A DNA stretch of 64,000 nt. Origin: Ursus arctos (taxonomy: Eukaryota > Chordata > Mammalia > Carnivora > Ursidae). This document shows, one piece after another, positions 20,976 to 32,844 of the stretch; the first letter of the stretch is position 1; the number at the start of each line of letters is the position of its first letter. The position numbers and the translations under genes are program-made. Below the pieces are notes generated by a model, which was given only the letters and a program-made list of their open reading frames with translations, ran no database searches and was not told the DNA's origin. The stretch spans positions 35,823,278 through 35,887,277 of the forward strand of contig NW_026622997.1 of the NCBI RefSeq assembly GCF_023065955.2, read 5' to 3'.

Positions 20976-23900
20976 CGGCTTCCCACGGAGACAGTTTTCC
21001 TGAGGTGCACACCCTATCCCAAGTGGTTGTGGCAAGGTAAAGCCAATGCCCTCCACTTCTCTGGAAGAAACCACAGTGCCCAGCCATGTTCTAAGCCCTC
21101 CCATCCTCCCTGGGCTTCTGGCAGCAGGAGTGAAAAGAGAGGAGCAGAGCACTGGGACCCGTTTGAGAAAACCCGGCTTCCCACGGGAAAGTCTTTCTCC
21201 ACGTGCAGACATGCTCCCAGGTGCCTGGGGCAAGTGGAAGGAAATGCCATACACTGACCTGGAAGAGACCACAGGGCCCAGGCACAGTCTGAACCCTTCC
21301 CTCAACCCGGCGGTTTTGCTAGCAGGAGTTCAACCCCAACGAACACAGCCCGGAGACCCCTGGGGCAAAAACGGCTTCCGACGAACAATAGGCGCTTGCT
21401 GTGGAAAACCAATCCCAAGTGGGGGTAGCCAGCTCAACAAAATGCCACACACCCAGGTGTAAGTAACAACATTGCCCAGGCATGGTCTAAGCCCCTCACC
21501 TCGTCCCTGTGCTTTGGGGAGCCGGAGGGACAGCCGAGGCCCACGGCCCTGAGACCCCTTTGCAAAAAGCCGGCTTCCCACGGAAACAGTTTTCCTGAGG
21601 TGCAGACCCTATCCCAAGTGGTTGTGGCAAGGTAAAGCAAATGCCCTCCACTTCTCTGCAAGAAACGACAGTGCCCAGCCATGTTCTAAGCCCTCCCATC
21701 CTCCCTGGGCTTCTGGCAGCAGGAGTGAAAAGAGAGGAGCAGAGCACTGGGACCCGTTTGACAAAACCCGGTTTCCCACGGGAAAGTCTTTCTCCACGTG
21801 CAGACATGCTCCCAGGTGCCTGGGGCAAGGGGAAGGAAATGCCATACACTGACCTGGAAGAGACCACAGGGCCCAGGCACAGTCTGAACCCTTCCCTCAA
21901 CCCGGCGGTTTTGCTAGCAGGAGTTCAACCCCAACGAACACAGCCCGGAGACCCCTGAGGCAAAAACGGCTTCCGACGAACAATAGGCGCTTGCTGTGGA
22001 ACACCAATCCCAAGAGGGGGTAGCTAGCTTAACAAAATGCCACACACCCAGGTGGAAGAAACAACATTGCCCAGGCATGGTCTAAGCCCCTCACCTCGTC
22101 CCTGTGCTTTGGGGAGCCGGAGGGACACCCGAGGCCCACGGCCCTGAGACCCCTTTGCAAAAAGCCGGCTTCCCACGGAAACAGTTTTCCTGAGGTGCAG
22201 ACCCTATCCCAAGTGGTTGCGGCAAGGTAAAGCAAATGCCCTCCACTTCTCTGGAAGAAACCACAGTGCCCAGCCATGTTCTAAGCCCTCCCATCCTCCC
22301 TGGGCTTCTGGCAGCAGGAGTGAAAAGAGAGGAGCAGAGCACTGGGACCCGTTTGACAAAAACCGGCTTCCCACGGGAAAGTCTCCACGTGCAGACATGC
22401 TCCCAGGTGCCTGTGGCAAGGGGAAGGAAATGCCATACACTGACCTGGAAGAGACCACAGGGCCCAGGCACAGTCTGAACCCTTCCCTCAACCCGGCGGT
22501 TTTGCTAGCAGGAGTTCAACCCCAACGAACACAGCCCAGAGACCCCTGAGGCAAAAACGGCTTCCGACGAACAATAGGCGCTTGCTGTGGAACACCAATA
22601 CCAAGGGGGGGTAGCCAGCTCAACAAAATGCCACACACCCAGGTGTAAGAAACAACATTGCCCAGGCATGGTCTAAGCCCCTCACCTCGTCCCTGTGCTT
22701 TGGGGAGCCGGAGGGACACCCGAGGCCCACGGCCCTGAGACCCCTTTGCAAAAAGCCGGCTTCCCACGGAAAATTTTCCTGAGGTGCAGACCCTATCCCA
22801 AGTGGTTGTGGCAAGGTAAAGCAAATGCCCTCCACTTCTCTGGAAGAAACCACAGTGCCCAGCCATGTTCTAAGCCCTCCCATCCTCCCTGGGCTTCTGG
22901 CAGCAGGAGTGAAAAGAGAGGAGCAGAGCACTGGGACCCGTTTGACAAAACCCGGCTTCCCACGGGAAAGTCTTTCTCCACGTGCAGACATGCTCCCAGG
23001 TGCCTGGGGCAAGGGGATGGAAATGCCATACACTGACCTGGAAGAGACCACAGGGCCCAGGCACAGTCTGAACCCTTCCCTCAACCCGGCGGTTTTGCTA
23101 GCAGGAGTTCCACCCCAACGAACACAGCCCGGAGACCCCTGGGGCAAAAACGGCTTCCGACGAACAATAGGTGCTTGCTGTGGAACACCTATCCCAAGTG
23201 GGGGTAGCCAGCTCAACAAAATGCCACACACCCAGGTGTAAGTAACAACATTGCCCAGGCTTGGTCTAAGCCCCTCACCTCGTCCCTGTGCTTTGGGGAG
23301 CCGGAGGGACAGCCGAGGCACACGGCCCTAGACCCCTTTGCAAAAAGCCGGCTTCCCACGGAGACAGTTTTCCTGAGGTGCACACCCTATCCCAAGTGGT
23401 TGTGGCAAGGTAAAGCCAATGCCCTCCACTTCTCTGCAAGAAACCACAGTGCCCAGCCATGTTCTAAGCCCTCCCATCCTCCCTGGGCTTCTGGCAGCAG
23501 GAGTGAAAAGAGAGGAGCAGAGCACTGGGACCCGTTTGAGAAAACCCGGCTTCCCACGGGAAAGTCTTTCTCCACGTGCAGACATGCTCCCAGGTGCCTG
23601 GGGCAAGTGGAAGGAAATGCCATACACTGACCTGGAAGAGACCACAGGGCCCAGGCACAGTCTGAACCCTTCCCTCAACCCGGCGGTTTTGCTAGCAGGA
23701 GTTCAACCCCAACGAACACAGCCCGGAGACCCCTGGGGCAAAAACGGCTTCCGACGAACAATAGGCGCTTGCTGTGGAAAACCAATCCCAAGTGGGGGTA
23801 GCCAGCTCAAAAAAATGCCACACACCCAGGGGTAAGTAACAACATTGCCCAGGCATGGTCTAAGCCCCTCACCTCGTCCCTGTGCTTTGGGGAGCCGGAG

Positions 23901-26316
23901 GGACAGCCGAGGCCCACGGCCCTGAGACCCCTTTGCAAAAAGCCGGCTTCCCACGGAAACAGTTTTCCTGAGGTGCAGACCCTATCCCAAGTGGTTGTGG
24001 CAAGGTAAAGCAAATGCCCTCCACTTCTCTGCAAGAAACCACAGTGCCCAGCCATGTTCTAAGCCCTCCCATCCTCCCTGGGCTTCTGGCAGCAGGAGTG
24101 AAAAGAGAGGAGCAGAGCACTGGGACCCGTTTGACAAAACCCGGCTTCCCACGGGAAAGTCTTTCTCCACGTGCAGACATGCTCCCAGGTGCCTGGGGCA
24201 AGGGGAAGGAAATGCCATACACTGACCTGGAAGAGACCACAGGGCCCAGGCACAGTCTGAACCCTTCCCTCAACCCGGCGGTTTTGCTAGCAGGAGTTCA
24301 ACCCCAACGAACACAGCCCGGAGACCCCTGGGGCAAAAACGGCTTCCGACGAACAATAGGTGCTTGCTGTGGAACTCCTATCCCAAGTGGGGTTAGCCAG
24401 CTCAACAAAATGCCACACACCCAGGTGTAAGAAACAACATTGCGCAGGCATGGTCTAAGCCCCTCACCTCGTCCCTGTGCTTTGGGGAGCCGGAGGGACA
24501 GCCGAGGCCCACGGCCCTGAGACCCCTTTGCAAAAAGCCGGCTTCCCACGGAGACAGTTTTCCTGAGGTGCAGACCCTATCCCAAGTGGTTGTGGCAAGG
24601 TAAAGCAAATGCCCTCCACTTCTCTGGAAGAAACCACAGTGCCCAGCCATGTTCTAAGCCCTCTCATCCTCCCTGGGCTTCTGGCAGCAGGAGTGAAAAG
24701 AGAGGAGCAGAGCACTGGGACCCGTTTGAGAAAACCCGGCTTCCCACGGGAAAGTCTTTCTCCACGTGCAGACATGCTCCCAGGTGCCTGGGGCAAGGGG
24801 AAGGAAATGCCATACACTGACCTGGAAGAGACCACAGGGCCCAGGCACAGTCTGAACCCTTCCCTCAACCCGGCGGTTTTGCTAGCAGGAGTTCAACCCC
24901 AACGAACACAGCCCGGAGACCCCTGAGGCAAAAACGGCTTCCGACGAACAATAGGCGCTTGCTGTGGAACACCAATCCCAAGAGGGGGTAGCTAGCTTAA
25001 CAAAATGCCACACACCCAGGTGTAAGAAACAACATTGCCCAGGCATGGTCTAAGTCCCTCACCTCGTCCCTGTGCTTTGGGGAGCCGGAGGGACAGCCGA
25101 GGCCCACGGCCCTGAGACCCCTTTGCAAAAAGCCGGCTTCCCACGGAAACAGTTTTCCTGAGGTGCAGACCCTATCCCAAGTGGTTGCGGCAAGGTAAAG
25201 CAAATGCCCTCCACTTCTCTGGAAGAAACCACAGTGCCCAGCCAAGTTATAAGCCCTCCCATCCTCCCTGGGCTTCTGGCAGCAGGAGTGAAAAGAGAGG
25301 AGCAGAGCACTGGGACCCGTTTGACAAAAACCGGCTTCCCACGGGAAAGTCTCCACGTGCAGACATGCTCCCAGGTGCCTGTGGCAAGGGGAAGGAAATG
25401 CCATACACTGACCTGGAAGAGACCACAGGGCCCAGGCACAGTCTGAACCCTTCCCTCAACCCGGCGGTTTTGCTAGCAGGAGTTCAACCCCAACGAACAC
25501 AGCCCGGAGACCCCTGAGGCAAAAACGGCTTCCGACGAACAATAGGCGCTTGCTGTGGAACACCAATACCAAGGGGGGGTAGCCAGCTCAACAAAATGCC
25601 ACACACCCAGGTGTAAGAAACAACATTGCCCAGGCCTGGTCTAAGCCCCTCACCTCGTCCCTGTGCTTTGGGGAGCCGGAGGGACACCCGAGGCCCACGG
25701 CCCTGAGACCCCTTTGCAAAAAGCCGGCTTCCCACGGAAAATTTTCCTGAGGTGCAGACCCTATCCCAAGTGGTTGTGGCAAGGTAAAGCAAATGCCCTC
25801 CACTTCTCTGGAAGAAACCACAGTGCCCAGCCATGTTCTAAGCCCTCCCATCCTCCCTGGGCTTCTGGCAGCAGGAGTGAAAAGAGAGGAGCAGAGCACT
25901 GGGACCCGTTTGACAAAACCCGGCTTCCCACGGGAAAGTCTTTCTCCACGTGCAGACATGCTCCCAGGTGCCTGGGGCAAGGGGATGGAAATGCCATACA
26001 CTGACCTGGAAGAGACCACAGGGCCCAGGCACAGTCTGAACCCTTCCCTCAACCCGGCGGTTTTGCTAGCAGGAGTTCAACCCCAACGAACACAGCCCGG
26101 AGACCCCTGGGGCAAAAACGGCTTCCGACGAACAATAGGCGCTTGCTGTGGAACACCTATTCCAAGTGGGGGTAGCCAGCTCAACAAAATGCCACACACC
26201 CAGGTGTAAGTAACAACATTGCCCAGGCTTGGTCTAAGCCCCTCACCTCGTCCCTGTGCTTTGGGGAGCCGGAGGGACAGCCGAGGCACACGGCCCTAGA
26301 CCCCTTTGCAAAAAGC
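20976..26316 (+). repeat. 9-mer HOR copy 1 (5,341 bp)
   Basis: Nine monomers starting at 20976, 21571, 22166, 22757, 23349, 23944, 24539, 25134 and 25725. Diagnostic order: gtggaagg type; ctctgcaag with ggtttccc; tttc deletion with aggtggaag; acggaaaatttt with gttccacccc; gtggaagg with ctctgcaag; ctctgcaag; ccctctcatcc; tttc deletion; ggggatgg with ggcctggtc. Everything up to about 25.6 kb reappears at +5,341 bp. I see only isolated differences, such as aaacgacag near 21665 and aagtccctc near 25053. Confidence 0.9.
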
Positions 26317-29300
26317 CGGCTTCCCACGGAGACAGTTTTCCTGAGGTGCACACCCTATCCCAAGTGGTTGTGGCAAGGTAAAGCCAATGCCCTCCACTTC
26401 TCTGGAAGAAACCACAGTGCCCAGCCATGTTCTAAGCCCTCCCATCCTCCCTGGGCTTCTGGCAGCAGGAGTGAAAAGAGAGGAGCAGAGCACTGGGACC
26501 CGTTTGAGAAAACCCGGCTTCCCACGGGAAAGTCTTTCTCCACGTGCAGACATGCTCCCAGGTGCCTGGGGCAAGTGGAAGGAAATGCCATACACTGACC
26601 TGGAAGAGACCACAGGGCCCAGGCACAGTCTGAACCCTTCCCTCAACCCGGCGGTTTTGCTAGCAGGAGTTCAACCCCAACGAACACAGCCCGGAGACCC
26701 CTGGGGCAAAAACGGCTTCCGACGAACAATAGGCGCTTGCTGTGGAAAACCAATCCCAAGTGGGGGTAGCCAGCTCAACAAAATGCCACACACCCAGGTG
26801 TAAGTAACAACATTGCCCAGGCATGGTCTAAGCCCCTCACCTCGTCCCTGTGCTTTGGGGAGCCGGAGGGACAGCCGAGGCCCACGGCCCTGAGACCCCT
26901 TTGCAAAAAGCCGGCTTCCCACGGAAACAGTTTTCCTGAGGTGCAGACCCTATCCCAAGTGGTTGTGGCAAGGTAAAGCAAATGCCCTCCACTTCTCTGC
27001 AAGAAACCACAGTGCCCAGCCATGTTCTAAGCCCTCCCATCCTCCCTGGGCTTCTGGCAGCAGGAGTGAAAAGAGAGGAGCAGAGCACTGGGACCCGTTT
27101 GACAAAACCCGGTTTCCCACGGGAAAGTCTTTCTCCACGTGCAGACATGCTCCCAGGTGCCTGGGGCAAGGGGAAGGAAATGCCATACACTGACCTGGAA
27201 GAGACCACAGGGCCCAGGCACAGTCTGAACCCTTCCCTCAACCCGGCGGTTTTGCTAGCAGGAGTTCAACCCCAACGAACACAGCCCGGAGACCCCTGAG
27301 GCAAAAACGGCTTCCGACGAACAATAGGCGCTTGCTGTGGAACACCAATCCCAAGAGGGGGTAGCTAGCTTAACAAAATGCCACACACCCAGGTGGAAGA
27401 AACAACATTGCCCAGGCATGGTCTAAGCCCCTCACCTCGTCCCTGTGCTTTGGGGAGCCGGAGGGACACCCGAGGCCCACGGCCCTGAGACCCCTTTGCA
27501 AAAAGCCGGCTTCCCACGGAAACAGTTTTCCTGAGGTGCAGACCCTATCCCAAGTGGTTGCGGCAAGGTAAAGCAAATGCCCTCCACTTCTCTGGAAGAA
27601 ACCACAGTGCCCAGCCATGTTCTAAGCCCTCCCATCCTCCCTGGGCTTCTGGCAGCAGGAGTGAAAAGAGAGGAGCAGAGCACTGGGACCCGTTTGACAA
27701 AAACCGGCTTCCCACGGGAAAGTCTCCACGTGCAGACATGCTCCCAGGTGCCTGTGGCAAGGGGAAGGAAATGCCATACACTGACCTGGAAGAGACCACA
27801 GGGCCCAGGCACAGTCTGAACCCTTCCCTCAACCCGGCGGTTTTGCTAGCAGGAGTTCAACCCCAACGAACACAGCCCAGAGACCCCTGAGGCAAAAACG
27901 GCTTCCGACGAACAATAGGCGCTTGCTGTGGAACACCAATACCAAGGGGGGGTAGCCAGCTCAACAAAATGCCACACACCCAGGTGTAAGAAACAACATT
28001 GCCCAGGCATGGTCTAAGCCCCTCACCTCGTCCCTGTGCTTTGGGGAGCCGGAGGGACACCCGAGGCCCACGGCCCTGAGACCCCTTTGCAAAAAGCCGG
28101 CTTCCCACGGAAAATTTTCCTGAGGTGCAGACCCTATCCCAAGTGGTTGTGGCAAGGTAAAGCAAATGCCCTCCACTTCTCTGGAAGAAACCACAGTGCC
28201 CAGCCATGTTCTAAGCCCTCCCATCCTCCCTGGGCTTCTGGCAGCAGGAGTGAAAAGAGAGGAGCAGAGCACTGGGACCCGTTTGACAAAACCCGGCTTC
28301 CCACGGGAAAGTCTTTCTCCACGTGCAGACATGCTCCCAGGTGCCTGGGGCAAGGGGATGGAAATGCCATACACTGACCTGGAAGAGACCACAGGGCCCA
28401 GGCACAGTCTGAACCCTTCCCTCAACCCGGCGGTTTTGCTAGCAGGAGTTCCACCCCAACGAACACAGCCCGGAGACCCCTGGGGCAAAAACGGCTTCCG
28501 ACGAACAATAGGTGCTTGCTGTGGAACACCTATCCCAAGTGGGGGTAGCCAGCTCAACAAAATGCCACACACCCAGGTGTAAGTAACAACATTGCCCAGG
28601 CTTGGTCTAAGCCCCTCACCTCGTCCCTGTGCTTTGGGGAGCCGGAGGGACAGCCGAGGCACACGGCCCTAGACCCCTTTGCAAAAAGCCGGCTTCCCAC
28701 GGAGACAGTTTTCCTGAGGTGCACACCCTATCCCAAGTGGTTGTGGCAAGGTAAAGCCAATGCCCTCCACTTCTCTGCAAGAAACCACAGTGCCCAGCCA
28801 TGTTCTAAGCCCTCCCATCCTCCCTGGGCTTCTGGCAGCAGGAGTGAAAAGAGAGGAGCAGAGCACTGGGACCCGTTTGAGAAAACCCGGCTTCCCACGG
28901 GAAAGTCTTTCTCCACGTGCAGACATGCTCCCAGGTGCCTGGGGCAAGTGGAAGGAAATGCCATACACTGACCTGGAAGAGACCACAGGGCCCAGGCACA
29001 GTCTGAACCCTTCCCTCAACCCGGCGGTTTTGCTAGCAGGAGTTCAACCCCAACGAACACAGCCCGGAGACCCCTGGGGCAAAAACGGCTTCCGACGAAC
29101 AATAGGCGCTTGCTGTGGAAAACCAATCCCAAGTGGGGGTAGCCAGCTCAAAAAAATGCCACACACCCAGGGGTAAGTAACAACATTGCCCAGGCATGGT
29201 CTAAGCCCCTCACCTCGTCCCTGTGCTTTGGGGAGCCGGAGGGACAGCCGAGGCCCACGGCCCTGAGACCCCTTTGCAAAAAGCCGGCTTCCCACGGAAA

Positions 29301-31657
29301 CAGTTTTCCTGAGGTGCAGACCCTATCCCAAGTGGTTGTGGCAAGGTAAAGCAAATGCCCTCCACTTCTCTGCAAGAAACCACAGTGCCCAGCCATGTTC
29401 TAAGCCCTCCCATCCTCCCTGGGCTTCTGGCAGCAGGAGTGAAAAGAGAGGAGCAGAGCACTGGGACCCGTTTGACAAAACCCGGCTTCCCACGGGAAAG
29501 TCTTTCTCCACGTGCAGACATGCTCCCAGGTGCCTGGGGCAAGGGGAAGGAAATGCCATACACTGACCTGGAAGAGACCACAGGGCCCAGGCACAGTCTG
29601 AACCCTTCCCTCAACCCGGCGGTTTTGCTAGCAGGAGTTCAACCCCAACGAACACAGCCCGGAGACCCCTGGGGCAAAAACGGCTTCCGACGAACAATAG
29701 GTGCTTGCTGTGGAACTCCTATCCCAAGTGGGGTTAGCCAGCTCAACAAAATGCCACACACCCAGGTGTAAGAAACAACATTGCGCAGGCATGGTCTAAG
29801 CCCCTCACCTCGTCCCTGTGCTTTGGGGAGCCGGAGGGACAGCCGAGGCCCACGGCCCTGAGACCCCTTTGCAAAAAGCCGGCTTCCCACGGAGACAGTT
29901 TTCCTGAGGTGCAGACCCTATCCCAAGTGGTTGTGGCAAGGTAAAGCAAATGCCCTCCACTTCTCTGGAAGAAACCACAGTGCCCAGCCATGTTCTAAGC
30001 CCTCTCATCCTCCCTGGGCTTCTGGCAGCAGGAGTGAAAAGAGAGGAGCAGAGCACTGGGACCCGTTTGAGAAAACCCGGCTTCCCACGGGAAAGTCTTT
30101 CTCCACGTGCAGACATGCTCCCAGGTGCCTGGGGCAAGGGGAAGGAAATGCCATACACTGACCTGGAAGAGACCACAGGGCCCAGGCACAGTCTGAACCC
30201 TTCCCTCAACCCGGCGGTTTTGCTAGCAGGAGTTCAACCCCAACGAACACAGCCCGGAGACCCCTGAGGCAAAAACGGCTTCCGACGAACAATAGGCGCT
30301 TGCTGTGGAACACCAATCCCAAGAGGGGGTAGCTAGCTTAACAAAATGCCACACACCCAGGTGTAAGAAACAACATTGCCCAGGCATGGTCTAAGCCCCT
30401 CACCTCGTCCCTGTGCTTTGGGGAGCCGGAGGGACAGCCGAGGCCCACGGCCCTGAGACCCCTTTGCAAAAAGCCGGCTTCCCACGGAAACAGTTTTCCT
30501 GAGGTGCAGACCCTATCCCAAGTGGTTGCGGCAAGGTAAAGCAAATGCCCTCCACTTCTCTGGAAGAAACCACAGTGCCCAGCCAAGTTATAAGCCCTCC
30601 CATCCTCCCTGGGCTTCTGGCAGCAGGAGTGAAAAGAGAGGAGCAGAGCACTGGGACCCGTTTGACAAAAACCGGCTTCCCACGGGAAAGTCTCCACGTG
30701 CAGACATGCTCCCAGGTGCCTGTGGCAAGGGGAAGGAAATGCCATACACTGACCTGGAAGAGACCACAGGGCCCAGGCACAGTCTGAACCCTTCCCTCAA
30801 CCCGGCGGTTTTGCTAGCAGGAGTTCAACCCCAACGAACACAGCCCGGAGACCCCTGAGGCAAAAACGGCTTCCGACGAACAATAGGCGCTTGCTGTGGA
30901 ACACCAATACCAAGGGGGGGTAGCCAGCTCAACAAAATGCCACACACCCAGGTGTAAGAAACAACATTGCCCAGGCATGGTCTAAGCCCCTCACCTCGTC
31001 CCTGTGCTTTGGGGAGCCGGAGGGACACCCGAGGCCCACGGCCCTGAGACCCCTTTGCAAAAAGCCGGCTTCCCACGGAAAATTTTCCTGAGGTGCAGAC
31101 CCTATCCCAAGTGGTTGTGGCAAGGTAAAGCAAATGCCCTCCACTTCTCTGGAAGAAACCACAGTGCCCAGCCATGTTCTAAGCCCTCCCATCCTCCCTG
31201 GGCTTCTGGCAGCAGGAGTGAAAAGAGAGGAGCAGAGCACTGGGACCCGTTTGACAAAAACCGGCTTCCCACGGGAAAGTCTTTCTCCACGTGCAGACAT
31301 GCTCCCAGGTGCCTGGGGCAAGGGGATGGAAATGCCATACACTGACCTGGAAGAGACCACAGGGCCCAGGCACAGTCTGAACCCTTCCCTCAACCCGGCG
31401 GTTTTGCTAGCAGGAGTTCAACCCCAACGAACACAGCCCGGAGACCCCTGGGGCAAAAACGGCTTCCGACGAACAATAGGCGCTTGCTGTGGAACACCTA
31501 TTCCAAGTGGGGGTAGCCAGCTCAACAAAATGCCACACACCCAGGTGTAAGTAACAACATTGCCCAGGCTTGGTCTAAGCCCCTCACCTCGTCCCTGTGC
31601 TTTGGGGAGCCGGAGGGACAGCCGAGGCACACGGCCCTAGACCCCTTTGCAAAAAGC
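26317..31657 (+). repeat. 9-mer HOR copy 2 (5,341 bp)
   Basis: Head-to-tail partner of 20976-26316 with the same nine monomers in the same order, starting at 26317, 26912, 27507, 28098, 28690, 29285, 29880, 30475 and 31066. The last monomer departs from its partner: ggcatggtc and gacaaaaacc instead of ggcctggtc and gacaaaaccc. The homogenised segment therefore ends near 31 kb. Confidence 0.9.
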
Positions 31658-32844
31658 CGGCTTCCCACGGAGACAGTTTTCCTGAGGTGCACACCCTATC
31701 CCAAGTGGTTGTGGCAAGGTAAAGCCAATGCCCTCCACTTCTCTGGAAGAAACCACAGTGCCCAGCCATGTTCTAAGCCCTCCCATCCTCCCTGGGCTTC
31801 TGGCAGCAGGAGTGAAAAGAGAGGAGCAGAGCACTGGGACCCGTTTGACAAAACCCGGCTTCCCACGGGAAAGTCTTTCTCCACGTGCAGACATGCTCCC
31901 AGGTGCCTGTGGCAAGGGGAAGGAAATGCCATACACTGACCTGGAAGAGACCACAGGGCCCAGGCACAGTCTGAACCCTTCCCTCAACCCGGCGGTTTTG
32001 CTAGCAGGAGTTCAACCCCAACGAACACAGCCCGGAGACCCCTGAGGCAAAAACGGCTTCCGACGAACAATAGGCGCTTGCTGTGGAACACCAATACCAA
32101 GTGGGGGTAGCCAGCTCAACAAAATGCCACACACCCAGGTGTAAGAAACAACATTGCCCAGGCCTGGTCTAAGCCCCTCACCTCGTCCCTGTGCTTTGGG
32201 GAGCCGGAGGGACACCCGAGGCCCACGGCCCTGAGACCCCTTTGCAAAAAGCCGGCTTCCCACGGAAAATTTTCCTGAGGTGCAGACCCTATCCCAAGTG
32301 GTTGTGGCAAGGTAAAGCAAATGCCCTCCACTTCTCTGGAAGAAACCACAGTGCCCAGCCATGTTCTAAGCCCTCCCATCCTCCCTGGGCTTCTGGCAGC
32401 AGGAGTGAAAAGAGAGGAGCAGAGCACTGGGACCCGTTTGACAAAACCCGGCTTCCCACGGGAAAGTCTTTCTCCACGTGCAGACATGCTCCCAGGTGCC
32501 TGGGGCAAGGGGATGGAAATGCCATACACTGACCTGGAAGAGACCACAGGGCCCAGGCACAGTCTGAACCCTTCCCTCAACCCGGCGGTTTTGCTAGCAG
32601 GAGTTCAACCCCAACGAACACAGCCCGGAGACCCCTGGGGCAAAAACGGCTTCCGACGAACAATAGGCGCTTGCTGTGGAACACCTATTCCAAGTGGGGG
32701 TAGCCAGCTCAACAAAATGCCACACACCCAGGTGTAAGTAACAACATTGCCCAGGCTTGGTCTAAGCCCCTCACCTCGTCCCTGTGCTTTGGGGAGCCGG
32801 AGGGACAGCCGAGGCACACGGCCCTAGAACCCTTTGCAAAAAGC
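31658..32844 (+). repeat. Two linking monomers between HOR copies
   Basis: The monomer at 31658 has gacaaaaccc with gcctgtggcaagg and does not fit the expected ninth-to-first transition. The monomer at 32253 has acggaaaatttt, ggggatgg and the upstream ggcctggtc seen in the last monomer of 9-mer copy 1 (25725). The pair looks like a junction produced by exchange inside the HOR. Confidence 0.75.

Noticed and set aside
22620..23321. Antisense open frame of 233 codons (and its copy at 27961-28662, plus 226 codons at 40497-41177)
   Set aside because: It runs across satellite monomers simply because a 593/594-bp spacing happens to keep a stop-poor frame. Many equivalent frames exist on both strands in every monomer, none shows domain character or a codon-like substitution pattern, and other monomers break the frame freely with 1-, 2- and 4-bp indels.
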